From Antennarius striatus (taxonomy: Eukaryota > Chordata > Actinopteri > Lophiiformes > Antennariidae), in assembly GCF_040054535.1 (NCBI RefSeq), contig NC_090785.1, forward strand, positions 8,374,501-8,438,500: a DNA stretch of 64,000 nucleotides, in the 5' to 3' direction. Shown in pieces: positions 20,736-31,965 of the stretch (position 1 is the first letter of the stretch; each line of letters starts with the position of its first letter). Position numbers and translations under genes: made by a program. The notes under the pieces were generated by a model. That model had not been told where the DNA came from and searched no databases. It saw only the letters and a program-made list of their open reading frames with translations.

Positions 20736-21029
20736 CTACAGGCTTTATGCTAATGAGCGTCTGCAAACAGCAGCTCAGGGGGGGATGAGTGAGCCAGAGC
20801 AGACATACAGGGTCCGTTTCACAAAGCAGGTTCAGTGGAAACCCTGGGTATGTTAACCCTGGAATGAGGGAAAACCAGGGTTTCCGTTTTCATAAAGGAA
20901 GGTAAACATGGCATGACGCAGATCCCATTGATGGAAGTTCAGGATTAATTCACAGAGAATTAGATTTGTTTTTAAATGTTTTTTATAATATCTAATTCGA
21001 AGAGAATTACCTATATATTATATACATTC

Positions 21030-21130
21030 CATTCATTCATCGTCTAAATCTGGTTTATCCACTGTCGTGGGTCGCGGGTTGCTGGATCCTGTCCCAGCTG
21101 ACTGAGGACAGGAAGCATGGTACACTCCGG
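21030..21130 (+). repeat. SINE-like dispersed fragment
   Basis: GGTCGCGGG, TCCTGTCCCAGCTGACTGAG and the trailing TACACTCC belong to a fish repeat also seen at 21866, 36957 and, reversed, 34921. Degenerate. Confidence 0.55.
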
Positions 21131-21469
21131 GTGCGATACCAGTGATGTGAAAGTCAGATATTATATTATAATATAATATTATTGTATCGCGTTCAGATGT
21201 CCCATCATAGCCAGACAGTTATCTTTAGAATCGGTACCGTTTCCCGTCTGAATCCATCACACACATCCGCAACCTAATTCACATCTGCAGCAGAACAAAT
21301 TGCAGTCATGCTCTCACATCCCAGCAGGTATTGTGTGTAGCGCTGCATTTAGTTTTGTTTCTTTGCAAATAGTAGTTTTCTATACAATGTGTGGAGATAC
21401 TCAGTGTGCCTCACCTTGAAATAGCTTCAACCCCAGTTTGTCAGTTACCCTGGAAATAAACCTATCAGA

Positions 21470-21725
<256 letters not shown>

Positions 21726-21763
21726 TCAAGGAGGAGTTCCACAGGTTCGAAGGTAAATAATGT

Positions 21764-21945
21764 ATTCATTCATTCATTCATTCATTCATTCATTCATTCA
21801 TTCATTCATTCATTCATTCATTCATTCATTCCTTCATTCATTCATTCATTCATTCATTCATTCATTCATTTTCTGCTGCTTTATCTGCCGTAGCGGGTCA
21901 CAGGGAGCTGCAGCCTATCTCAGCTGGCATAGGGAGTAAGACGGA
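21764..21945. repeat. CATT microsatellite joined to SINE-like fragment
   Basis: About 26 CATT units (21764-21870) lead straight into TTTTCTGCTGCTTTATCTGC and GTAGCGGGTCACAGGGAG, the same dispersed repeat as at 36957-37042. Confidence 0.85.
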
Positions 21946-22068
21946 ATTTATAAATATGATAAATGAATTTGAAATTGTAGTCTCTTAATGATATTGTGCT
22001 GCAACCTCAGAATTGGATTAGTAACTCGTAATTTCTTTTAGGATTTCCCAATGTCAGTGGCTGCATAC

Positions 22069-22672
22069 GGTAGATGGTACCAATATTCTCATCAAGGCTC
22101 CCTCACATAATGAAGGTGATGATGTGAACAGGAAGTCCATTCACATCATAAATGTGCAGGTACATGTGGATTGACTAGCTTTCAACATGTGAAAGACTGA
22201 TTCATAGGTAAACTAACATCTGTTTAGATCATATGTGATGCTGTTGGCTACATTTCTGATGTGGAGGCAAAGTTTTCTGGGTCGGTTCCTGACTCAGACG
22301 TATGATGAGTCTTACCTGAGCAGAAGGCTGTAATGTGGTAGGTAGAGTAAAGGTGTGCAATAACTCACTCGTCTCTGTCCTTTAATCCACTGTACGTCAC
22401 ATGAGAGTTTGATGTTTAGAGGATATATTATTGCCTTTTATCTGCAGGATAGGGGTTACCCATGGCAACTGAGGCTGCTGACCCTGAAAACGAACCAAGC
22501 CTCTCCAAAGAACTACAACTGGGCTCACTGCAGGACGAGAGTCCGTTTGGAGATGACTGTAGGTTTGCTGAAACCCCGTTTCCAGTGCCTACATCACCTC
22601 AGGATGATTCCTGAGTGGGTCTGTGATATAATTGTGTTGTTCTTCATACTATTACCTCGATTGGAGGAGTGA
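22069..22672 (+). pseudogene. Harbinger transposase remnant
   Basis: Blocks in order: VDGTNILIKAPSHNEG and VNRKSIHIINVQ (22069-22159), ICDAVGYISDVEAKFSGS (about 22228-22290), then RLEMTVGLLKPRFQCL with PEWVCDII (about 22545-22650). These match the DDE nuclease of PIF/Harbinger transposases (IDGTHI, EGDYVNRKSxHSINVQ, VVERAFGLLKGRW). Stops and gaps lie between blocks, although the first block ends at CAG/GTACAT, which may be a relic intron border. Confidence 0.75.
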
Positions 22673-22815
22673 ACTTACACTGGGTTGCTAAAACTAACCC
22701 ATAGCAGCCTTTGTGAAACCGGAAACCCTGAATTTACAAGCTCAGTGTAAGTCAATCCAGAGCCACAGGTTTGAAACAGGTTTTATTAACACTGCTTCAT
22801 GAAACAGGCCGATGG

Positions 22816-25800
22816 TCGCACCACCAACTTCTTACCATTTATTGGAATGGGACAGTCGTAAAGTATCAACCCTGTTTCGATTTGTAAATACAGAGATGTG
22901 GGAGGTTCGTTCATTTTGAGCCCAAACTGAGATGAATCCTCAGAAAGTTGTTGAACCCCATCCAGTTCCCAGCACACGTTCATGTTCTTCAGTGTCGGCT
23001 GGCAACAGGGAGGCAGTTATTTTGTGTTTGTTATGCAAATTATGATCTTACTATTCCGAGGGCATAATTATTTAAATCCCTCGGGGAAGGTGACACACGA
23101 AGAGATACTCTTTATTACAACACCAAACCTTTGAAGCAACATCCAAGCGACACTTTGACTCCTCGCCATTCTGCATAAACATCACCAAGGTTAAAAGAGT
23201 TGTAGTGTTCATCTAAACTGCAGCTGAGGTTGAACCAGCGTCTGAAAAGGAACGACCCTGCAAGGATGTAGGTCATGATGGGGGTGTAACATTTTGTTGA
23301 CATATTATGTGAAGAAGCCTGAACTGGAAGATTTAAAAGGTGTCTGTGAAAAGTATGCAGCTAACTTGAAGAAGAAAATTTGGGCAGATGGCACGAAATG
23401 CAAGATCTTCTTGTAAATTGTACTGTATATAACAAAGTAAAGGGTCATGTAAAAAGTAATTTGTGTACGTACAAACTTATCTTGCCTTGTTTGAAATATG
23501 AAAACACCCCCCCCCCCCACACACACACATACATACACACACACTATTTCCGTTGGTGCTGCTCCATTTGTTCCATTTGATTCATATCTTTAAGGTATTT
23601 GAAAAACGTGCAGACATATGAAAATACCCCATATTGTGACCTAGACATGTTTCCTGTTTACCAATAAAATCCTACAACCTTGATGGTTATCGGATTCCAC
23701 ACTGGATGAATTTAGAAGTAACTCCGGGTTTTATTCATCCTCCACCTTGGCACCACTGCTGAAAAGGCCCTCGGTCGATCTTTCAGTCACCTACGCCTCT
23801 TTTGGGATGTGACATAAGAGTTTTCAGGTTTTTTTTTTTGTTTTTGTTTTGTTTCTTTAATAAATGGCACTTTTCCTATATTCAATTTGTCGTCTGATTT
23901 CAATTTGCCTGCTTCCCACTTGTTTTTTTCCTCCGACAGCCTGAGTCTTATGTTTTTCTGTTGCTCAAGTTTACAGACATTCTAGAGTGATTATTTTACA
24001 ATTATGACCAAGGCTGTAGGAGTGATAACAAAGACCTGCCCTCTTATTGCGTTGGAGTCCCTGCTGACTCTTCTCCAACGACTTCTTCATTCTGACATAA
24101 TTGCTTTCACATCTCTCTTGTCCACACGCTACTTTTGCTTTTATGGAAGTCACCTAAGGCTCGACTATACATTAGAGTGGTGTAGGGACATTTTGGCCTT
24201 ACTTGAATTAGGAAAGATCAGTTTCTCAATAAATGGCAAGGCTGCTAACCAATCTCCCTTTCTCTTTTTCAATTCATAAAATCTATTCCTTCTTTATAAT
24301 AATTTACATTATTTTTTGTATTTGTATTTTTATGTTTTCCATCATATTCTTGATGGAGTTTTAATGTTCCTGATTTATGCTGTGTAAAAACTGAATCTAC
24401 AACCAATTTGCTTTGGTTTCTGTATCCCAATAAAGAAGCAAAAGTCGTTTAGTGCTAATCTGAAGTCACACTGTTTGTTTGAAACTAAAGTTTTTAGAGA
24501 AGTTGGGGTCGGGACAGAAAGTGTCTATCTCTTTTGAGATAGACACTGTGTGACTCAAACTGAATCAGAGACGAAACCAGCCGCACCATGAAAGGGTGCT
24601 GACCTTACCTGGAAAATCTGCGGAAAGGACATTTCTCAATCCAATTTTATCTTGTCTAATATTTTGTGGCTGCAACCTAAGGTTACTTTCATAATTGATG
24701 TTTAATTCATGAAATATAAAAAATACTGACAAAATGTGATAACAGATTTCCTAAAATACAAGGTTACACCTTACATTTGTAGTTTTTATCCTACGGGAAA
24801 TTGAAAAGGTGGAATAAGAAACAGAAAGTAAAATTTGCTGATGGTATTTCGTGGACAATATATTAATATCAGTTCTATCATGAATGTCAGAAACAGGCTT
24901 TTGACACATTGCTTTGTTTTTCAGCGAGTCTGGTGGAAACAAATGTCCTTAACTATTTTTGTGGACTTAAAAGTAACCATTTATTTCATTCAGTTGATGT
25001 GGTCCATAAACTGACTGGCATGCTGACATCAGCATTAACCAAATCTACTCGTCTCCATTTATTGCACTCAGTAGAAGTAGTTACTGTGGTTTTATTTTGG
25101 TCAATGTCAAAAGAAAAAAAACATGAACGAACTTGCTCTCGTGAAGAAACTTCAGTGTGAAAACTTTCATTCCAGGAATCCTTTCAAATCAAAGCATTTT
25201 CATACAGGAAGTAGGTCATTTATCAGATTTCCAGTTGACACCGTGTCTGATACAGCAAGTTACATCAAACGCAAACTACGTCAAAGAGCTTGGCAATAAA
25301 TAACCACAGTATCATGAGGAAATCAGGCAGTTAACTTGCTCTGTTAACGTAGCGGTTTCATCAGGTCAATGCATTTGCTCCTGAAATTCTGAATCCTTCT
25401 TCCTGTTGCAGAAAATGGACAAATGCGTTCTGCTGACTCCACACTACGCAGACATCATCCAAACCGGGCTACGTGCTGCTTTTCACTCATTTCCTGCTTG
25501 ACAAATCCTCTTCTTGTAAAGAAGCTGACTGCACACAATGAATCATGATCTACAGTACATCAACACTCCTCCTTGTGTGGAGAATGTATTTTAGGTGTAG
25601 TTTTGCAGGAATTTAATAAATACTTTCAAAATAGAAATAAGAATTTTAGCGTTGGTTCTGTTCAAATGCCCACAGCATGTATCTCTTCCCTGCAGGATAA
25701 ATATCCACAACTAAACCTTCTCTTTAAATGTGATCAGTGTTTAAAAGACACCAAATGCACTTAATTTCAAGTTTGTATAGAGAGAGTACTCAGTGTGTGT

Positions 25801-26099
25801 GCTAGGAAGATGAATATCAGTGTTTGGTTTTAACTTACTGGAACATTTTGACTCTGTGATGCAACACATTTATGTATTTTTTGCATATGAGAGTCATCTA
25901 CTTCAGTGTTTTATTTTCCTTTTAAATAAGTCAACTTTAACAGGAAGTAACATTTGTATTCAGAAAGGTGCATGCATTCTCGATTAGATTATTTCACAAT
26001 AGACACCTTCAGTATGTAGTTAAAAGTTCAAGTATACCTTTTGAAATTTCTGTGGTAGTTGTACCACCATATGTTGGGAAATTCAAAGAAAAGAAAAAG
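22816..26099. other. Intergenic sequence without recognised genes
   Basis: AT-rich, with a poly-C/CA run at 23510-23545 and a perfect short hairpin at 24521-24546. Open frames are short and show no family motif. This is the divide between the Harbinger relic and the alg13 3' end. Confidence 0.5.
24521..24546. repeat. Perfect 11-bp hairpin with TTTT loop
   Basis: GTGTCTATCTC at 24521-24531 pairs fully with GAGATAGACAC at 24536-24546. Too short for a microRNA precursor. Its origin is unknown. Confidence 0.8.
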
Positions 26100-26118
26100 A
26101 CCAACTAAAAAAATATTC

Positions 26119-26124
26119 TTTATT
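26119..26124 (-). terminator. alg13: alg13 polyadenylation signal
   Basis: AATAAA on the minus strand, 576 bases beyond the alg13 stop, in an A/T-rich context. It is the closest canonical signal I noted below the stop and defines a plausible 0.6-kb 3' UTR. Confidence 0.55.
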
Positions 26125-26699
26125 TACATTTAAGTAATGAACAGATAATTAGCAACACTTTTTGAGAAAAGTAAACGATCAAAATTAATGACAGCAACTT
26201 TCCTTTCATGCAGTCCAAGCATGACTTTTACATAACACCTCTCTAGGTTGGCAAATCAGCCGACACAATCGACTGTCGGGGCAGCAAACAATTTGCAGTG
26301 ACTGTGCAAAAAATAAAGAACTGAAAAGAGCTCAGTTCATTACACATGAATAATAAGGACGAACTCAGCTGTATTCAGACGGATTATCTAGGTCAAGTGT
26401 TTTTGAAGGGTTCCTGATTTCTATGGACTGCTTTCTATAAAGTTCTTTGTCTGTGCCGCCGTGAACTAAAGCAGCCTCATCTAAACATGCAGCTCAGCCT
26501 CTGAACCGCTGCACACTCAAGATCCAAATAACAACAGCACAAACAAGGATTCGAAATTTACACATCTAATTGTATACAACAATGAACGTAAGTAAATACA
26601 GATATTCTAATACCATGTCTGAACCAGGTATATTAAGCTATGATAACATTACAAAAATACATCGCAACATAAAATAAGGCGTGCTGTAAAAGATCAGTT

Positions 26700-26811
26700 T
26701 CATTTGAAACCAAGAGCTTTGTCTAGAAAGTTTGCAAAATGCTTTGGCTGTCCGGGCAAGAAGGGCTTTAGACCGGATAGATCCATGGTGTTCAGGGTTT
26801 CCTCCAGGGTG
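26700..26811 (-). CDS. alg13: alg13 exon 4
   Basis: 112 nt with TGA at 26702-26700, acceptor CCTTTCAG. Encodes TLEETLNTMDLSGLKPF and ends FLDKALGFK, matching the human short-form end FLDKVVGLQK. Confidence 0.92.
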
Positions 26812-29800
26812 CTGAAAGGTATTAAATAGTATGTTACTTCTGTTTCCCTTAATATCCTGAGAGGAATTTACTCTACATAGGAGGAAGACATACCTGCATG
26901 TGCAGTACAGCAGGTGAGAGTCTGTGTGTAACTGCATGGCCAGCTCCAGCTGGTGGTTGTTCATCAGCTTGTCATTGACTACAACCAGCAGAGGCTTGCC
27001 TGCACCCAGCGCCTCCAAACAGCTTCCTGACCCTGAGGGGAAAAAACAAGATCTTAACTCACAACTAGAACTATAATGTCTGTCGTTTCTTGGAGGTGAA
27101 TGACACAAAAAACAACTAGAACCAAAGCAGTCAGAGACTACAACATCCTTTGACACCCCTGAATTCAAATTCACAATTCATCTGACACAAGTAACCAGAA
27201 CTATAACATGTTTCTGAAAGTAGTCAGCAATAATTTGATGCAGCTATAGTTGATAGTAAACTGGGTCAAAGTACGTAATCATGAATGAGGTCAATTTGTA
27301 CAGTTTAATAATCTTCCGCTCAAATATGATTAAGCCTAATTAGCAGATACTGTACTTGCTTGAATATTAACATCTTCTTGCTTGTTTGATCTATGTTGTC
27401 TGATGACATCATGTTGTATCTGTTACATCAAGCATCAGCTTTATGTTTAATGTTGACACACGTCTTGGGTGCCAGCTTCTGTTATACTTTGAATTATTTA
27501 TAATCATGATCTCTTCAGGGCAGCATGACTATTTTATTAAGCAATTATTGTATTATTGCAGCCAGGGCACGCACTACAGTGCTCGGATGATGCCACTCTA
27601 ATCATGATGCCACGTTAAGTAAAAACATGTAATCATTTGACATTGGTCACATTTTGCTAGCATTAAGAAACATGTGTTTGTGATATGATGTTCCATGATG
27701 AAAGATCTGGATCTGTTTTTCCAGATATATGAAATCCATCTGAATGGTTCTGACCCTGCAGTAACTAGTGCAAGTCCGGAAGTTGGTAGCCTGGTGTTCA
27801 GAGCATAACCAGGCTTTGAAAACCAGCACAACCAAAGAGCTCATCATCGACTTCAGGAGGCTCAGCCCTGATCCAGGCTGCTCTATACGGATGGTGAGTG
27901 TGTGGACTGTGTTCCGGTTCCTCGGCGTCCTCATCTCTGCAGACCTTTCCTGGTCTGACAACAACTGTCATCATTAAGAAGGCACAGCAGCGGCTCCACC
28001 TCCTGAGGGTTCTTAAAAAATACAACCTGAACCCCTTCCTGCTGCTGGCCTTCTACCGTTCGTCCATCCAAAGCCTGCTGACCTACTGCATCACAGTATG
28101 GTACGGCAGCTGCACCATGGCGGACAGGAAGAGGATCCAGAGAGTCAGCTGCCTCAGCAGAGCGAACAACGTAATAAAGGACAATTCCCACCCTGGTTCA
28201 GGCCTGTTTGACCTGCTGCCCTCAGGCAGACGATACAGGTGCATCAAGACAAGAACCAAAAGATTCCACAACATCTTCTTCCCCGAAGCCATTACACTCC
28301 TGAACTCAAACACGCACTGATACACCCCCCCCCCACACACACACACACACACACTGTGCAATTTCTCATCGGGGACATGCAATACGCCGTGCAGGGAACG
28401 GCACTTCTTGTTATTCGACGTATACACTTTGTAAATAATCGGAAGCATAACAATTGTATATACTTGTATATTATTCTTTACTCCTTTTCTACTGTTAAAT
28501 TATTGCACTGCGAGGAGTTGCCCAAATCTCATTATACTATGTATAGTGACAATAAAGGCTTTCTATTCTATTCTATTCTATTCTATTCTATTCTACTACA
28601 TTATGGTGTCAGTGCAACATCTTGTCCCCTCTGTGAGCTGACATAAAGGCCCTACTATCCCAGGAACTGATCGAGAGTCACAATCAGAATACAACATTCT
28701 TTGACTTCAGAGGCATAACTTAGATGTGATAAAAATCTGTCAATGATTTGGACATGGAAACAAACAGATGTACAAATGTGGGTGATCCCATAACTGCCAA
28801 CTCGCATTGGCAGGAAAAATTTACATAGTCATTATTTACTCAGTTAAGACTCAAACAAAGCATACTTTGCTGACAGGAGTTTGAATGGTCATTTTTTATT
28901 CCCCTGACAAAGGAACATTAGTTACCTTTGTGCATTGGATGTCTGTACATAACGGTATGACCTATCCACATCTATACAAAAATGGACTGAATGTCATTTG
29001 ATTTCTGAGGTGTCAGCTCCAAAAGCATGCATCTCATAATTAGTTTTTTCAAACTGCTAATAAACTATTTTGACTGCATGTTAATAGATATTTTGTAGAT
29101 GGTTATGTGTGTCTTTGGACAGACATTTTCCACTTTGATTGTTTCCTCACCTGCATGGCTGATGACAAGGTCCGCCTGCTTGAAGTCTTCTTCTATGGAG
29201 TCTTTGAATCGAAATACCTCCAGTTTGACATGTGGACAGGCGTCAGCAGTTGGTAGAACATTTCCTCTTCCAACTTGAAGAACCAAACGTTCGTAGCCAC
29301 GAGCCTTTAATGTCTGTCACGTGAAAAAGTTCACAAATTAATACTTATTCTTTAGACTTTTACTATTTGGACAATAAAGCTATAACTACATTATTTCCTT
29401 AAAAAACAAAACACACCTTAACTGACACACATACATCTGATTTGGTGTCTTGGCGTCATCTATCTTATTTTCGTGGGTGCAGATCGTAACTACATTTAAG
29501 CAAAGAGGATTTGCAAGCATAGCATCTCATCAGTTCTCATACTTTCTAAGCACTTGAATCACGCAACACTGCACAAGCCTGTTCAACCTCTTATTTAAAG
29601 ATGTTTGATGATTCGACTTGTTTTTCAAACTGCATTACTCAAACAGAATGTAGTTTAGATATCCATTTTATGGTTTTAAACTAATTTTACTCAAATGCAG
29701 CTTGACTGGAGCAAAACTTGCAGCAAAACTGGGATCTTTGGAAGATATGACAATAATTTTGAAGTGTGGAGACTATGAACAATTATGAGTGTATGATTAT

Positions 29801-30376
29801 TGACAAGTCTATATCTTTTGTGGAGTTTGGGTTTTATAGAAAGAATGAACAGAATAATAATTTATTACAACTAAATTAAATTTTTCCCTCCCTGCTTCAG
29901 GGACTGCAAACCAAGGTTACACAGTCACTCAAAAGGGTCACAACTTTTACAAAAGTAACTTTGTCATGAAGGAGAACTCCTGTATTTACTTTATTTCTTC
30001 ATGAAAAAAACTAAAGCTCTGATCTCTCAATAAATGTGAGGAAAGTTGATATTCCAGTATTTCCTGTTGAATTCCCAAATAGTGATCACTTGTTCTCATC
30101 CTCGATGCGTGTTTATGTCTATACCTGTTTGACTTACAGAGAAACTGGAACTCAGCTCCCTTGTTACTAAAATGTTCTACTTTTACATGACTTTCAATGG
30201 TGCGACACTTTTTGTACGTACGTATGTTGTCGGAATAAAGCAGAAATAATGTCGTACGGAAACCAGTTAAACTTTGGCCTTAAAGCGTTTCTTGCCTGAA
30301 GATTCTCTGACAACGTGATGCGTTCGACGAGCTCGTCGAAGCTGGTGGTGCCCACAGTTACAAACACAGTCTTCAT
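26700..30376 (-). CDS. alg13: UDP-GlcNAc transferase subunit ALG13, short form (4 exons)
   Basis: Catalytic subunit that, with the membrane protein ALG14, adds the second GlcNAc to dolichol-PP-GlcNAc on the cytosolic face of the ER, an early N-glycan step. Exons 30376-30296, 29313-29151, 27032-26894 and 26811-26700 join in frame to 164 residues, the size of yeast Alg13 and the human short isoform (165). Visible: N-terminal KTVFVTVGTTSFDELV, LVLQVGRG, ADLVISHAGSGSCLEAL and GKPLLVVVNDKLMNNHQLEL, which together form the GT-B-type sugar-nucleotide half. No OTU or Tudor domain of the long vertebrate isoform is found before the stop. The first intron has a GC donor. Confidence 0.93.
26894..27032 (-). 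CDS. alg13: alg13 exon 3
   Basis: 139 nt, acceptor CCCCTCAG, donor GTATGT. Encodes SGSCLEALGAGKPLLVVVND and on to LLYCTC, the donor-sugar binding core of the family. Confidence 0.93.
27545..28610 (+). mobile_element. 5'-truncated non-LTR retrotransposon (L2/CR1-like)
   Basis: Lies antisense inside alg13 intron 2. A degenerate catalytic block CSDDATLI stands near 27583. The C-terminal RT-linked region follows in two frames: TTKELIIDFRR near 27830, then FRFLGVLISADLSW, AQQRLHLLRVLKKYN, SLLTYCITVWYGS and RRYRCIKTRTKRFHN (27915-28320). The end is GACAATAAAGGC plus a TTCTA tail (28558-28595). Frameshifts make it inactive. Confidence 0.85.
29151..29313 (-). CDS. alg13: alg13 exon 2
   Basis: 163 nt, acceptor GTGACAG, donor GTGAGG. 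Encodes TLKARGYERLVLQVGRG through FKQADLVISHAG, aligning without gaps to human ALG13 on both sides of the splice. Confidence 0.92.
29314..30295 (-). other. alg13: alg13 intron 1 (GC-AG type)
   Basis: 982-bp AT-rich intron with GCAAGA donor and GTGACAG acceptor. No repeat or RNA gene recognised. Confidence 0.7.
30296..30376 (-). CDS. alg13: alg13 exon 1
   Basis: 27 codons, MKTVFVTVGTTSFDELV to SENLQ. The exon ends at CAG followed by GCAAGA, a GC-type donor. No GT donor is available before the homology stops. The start matches the family exactly in position. Confidence 0.9.
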
Positions 30377-30640
30377 GGCTGCCGGCAGTCATCAGTCTAG
30401 TGAACAACACTCATTGTCCACCGACTGCCATAGAGCTGACGTCTACTTCCGCATTATTCCTGCCTACGTCACAGCCGAATGTTGACTGACGTAATGCTGC
30501 CGCCTAAAGGTCTGGAGTGGTACTGCTGTTACTGTTGGACTACTCTCCTCAATTTCTAGCCATCTGTAGTCTAGGCGCGCGCATACACACACACACACAC
30601 ACGCACGCACACACACACACACACACACGTGATTTAAGAA
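30377..30640. promoter_or_regulatory. alg13: alg13 5' flank and CA microsatellite
   Basis: The bases before the alg13 start are less AT-rich than the surroundings. No TATA or CCAAT box is clear. A CA repeat interrupted by CG units runs 30583-30628. Confidence 0.35.
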
Positions 30641-31560
30641 TACTCAACTGCGTTTATTTGCACAAATGTTTGCTTGGCCTTTGCATTTCTTAGGCTCATT
30701 TTAAATCAGATGTTAAAACTAACATATTAGTTTGTTCTATACTTTTCAGAACAACCCCCATAACCACATACTCAAAATGTATTTTCCTCCTTTCGAGACA
30801 TCCGGAGGAGCAGAGGGGCTAGATGATTCATAGATGTCAGCGAATCGTCCTCACACAGCAGCTGCTGTCAGCTCTGTGACTGATGCACAAACTCAGTCCC
30901 AGTATCTCCATCTGACAAGTGCACAGCGAGAGTGACGACTCAGCCTTGAGCTCAGTGGGGTGAGAAAACTGCATGATCATGATGTGTGACAAAGAACAAT
31001 AATAATTCTAATAATAATATGTAAATAAATAGCAAAGCCCACACCTCCCTTACCCTCTACTATCTGGTACATGACCGCACACAGCAGCAATAAAACAGAG
31101 TGTAGTTTGGTCAAATCCTGCAAAATTAAACTCCAATCTTTTTTTTCCATCACACATAGGCTTGTAAATAGCGAGTAGAAAGCTCTCTGCACTTTCAAAT
31201 ATAAGTATAATTTTAAGACATGGTTGAAAAGCATAGGATGCACCACAGATACATCAAAGTAATTGTAGAATGATACAAACTTTCTTTAAATTCAAAAACA
31301 GTAACAAGTGAAATTATTATTTTGGATTTATCGTGCGACATATACTATCAATCATCTGTTTGCAACAACCATATATAACAAGGATTTCAGCCCTCATGTA
31401 AAAAGATTTGAACCTACAGTTTAAGTCGGTCTGTGAAGCCTGGCAGTGTTTTAACATAAGACTTGCAAATGTGTGCTCTTATGATGTCATTCAAATGGTT
31501 GACTGTCTAAAGGAGTGGAAGTAGGAAAAATAAAAAAAAACCATTACAAGATGCACACGT

Positions 31561-31857
31561 TCAGGATCCCTGACAAGCTTGATGAAATATTGATTTGTGA
31601 TGTTTCATTTCTTGACATGTGGTCAGGCCTTCATCAAAACTGTTTAGGTACAAAGTCAGCCTTGTATTCCCCTTTGGCACAACCATAATATTCTCCCCAG
31701 TTGCTATAAACTTGTGAGGATGATCATTTTCACACCCAGCAGATATTTCGAAACTCATTTTTAGACGCCCCACCTGATTAACACAAGTCCGACATTCACC
31801 TGTAACTTTATCAAACCAGTCAATATTTCTCTCTTTTTGGTGCATCAATTTTTTCAC
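31561..31857 (-). other. Unidentified 98-codon reading frame
   Basis: Not recognised. It reads WFDKVTGECRTCVNQVGRLK, then SAGCENDHPHKF, and has six cysteines including a C-x2-C pair. Composition looks more protein-like than other chance frames here, and GT dinucleotides after AG inside it could be splice sites. It adjoins a retrotransposon tail, so it may be a captured or decayed coding fragment. Confidence 0.25.
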
Positions 31858-31875
31858 TTCAGTAACATCTGTCTA

Positions 31876-31965
31876 CCGTGGGTCAGAGAGCACTGCAATT
31901 TCATCTGTCCTGTATGTCGTGCATATATAGTACATTTGACAATAAAGCTGACTTTGACTTTGACT
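31876..31965 (+). mobile_element. LINE 3'-tail remnant
   Basis: CAATTTCATCTGTCCTGTAT leads to TTTGACAATAAAGCTGAC and a short TTTGAC tail, the usual 3' end of an L2-like element. Only the last 90 bases remain. Confidence 0.6.

Noticed and set aside
21764..21870. Tandem array considered as CRISPR-like
   Set aside because: Four-base microsatellite without spacers, in a vertebrate genome.
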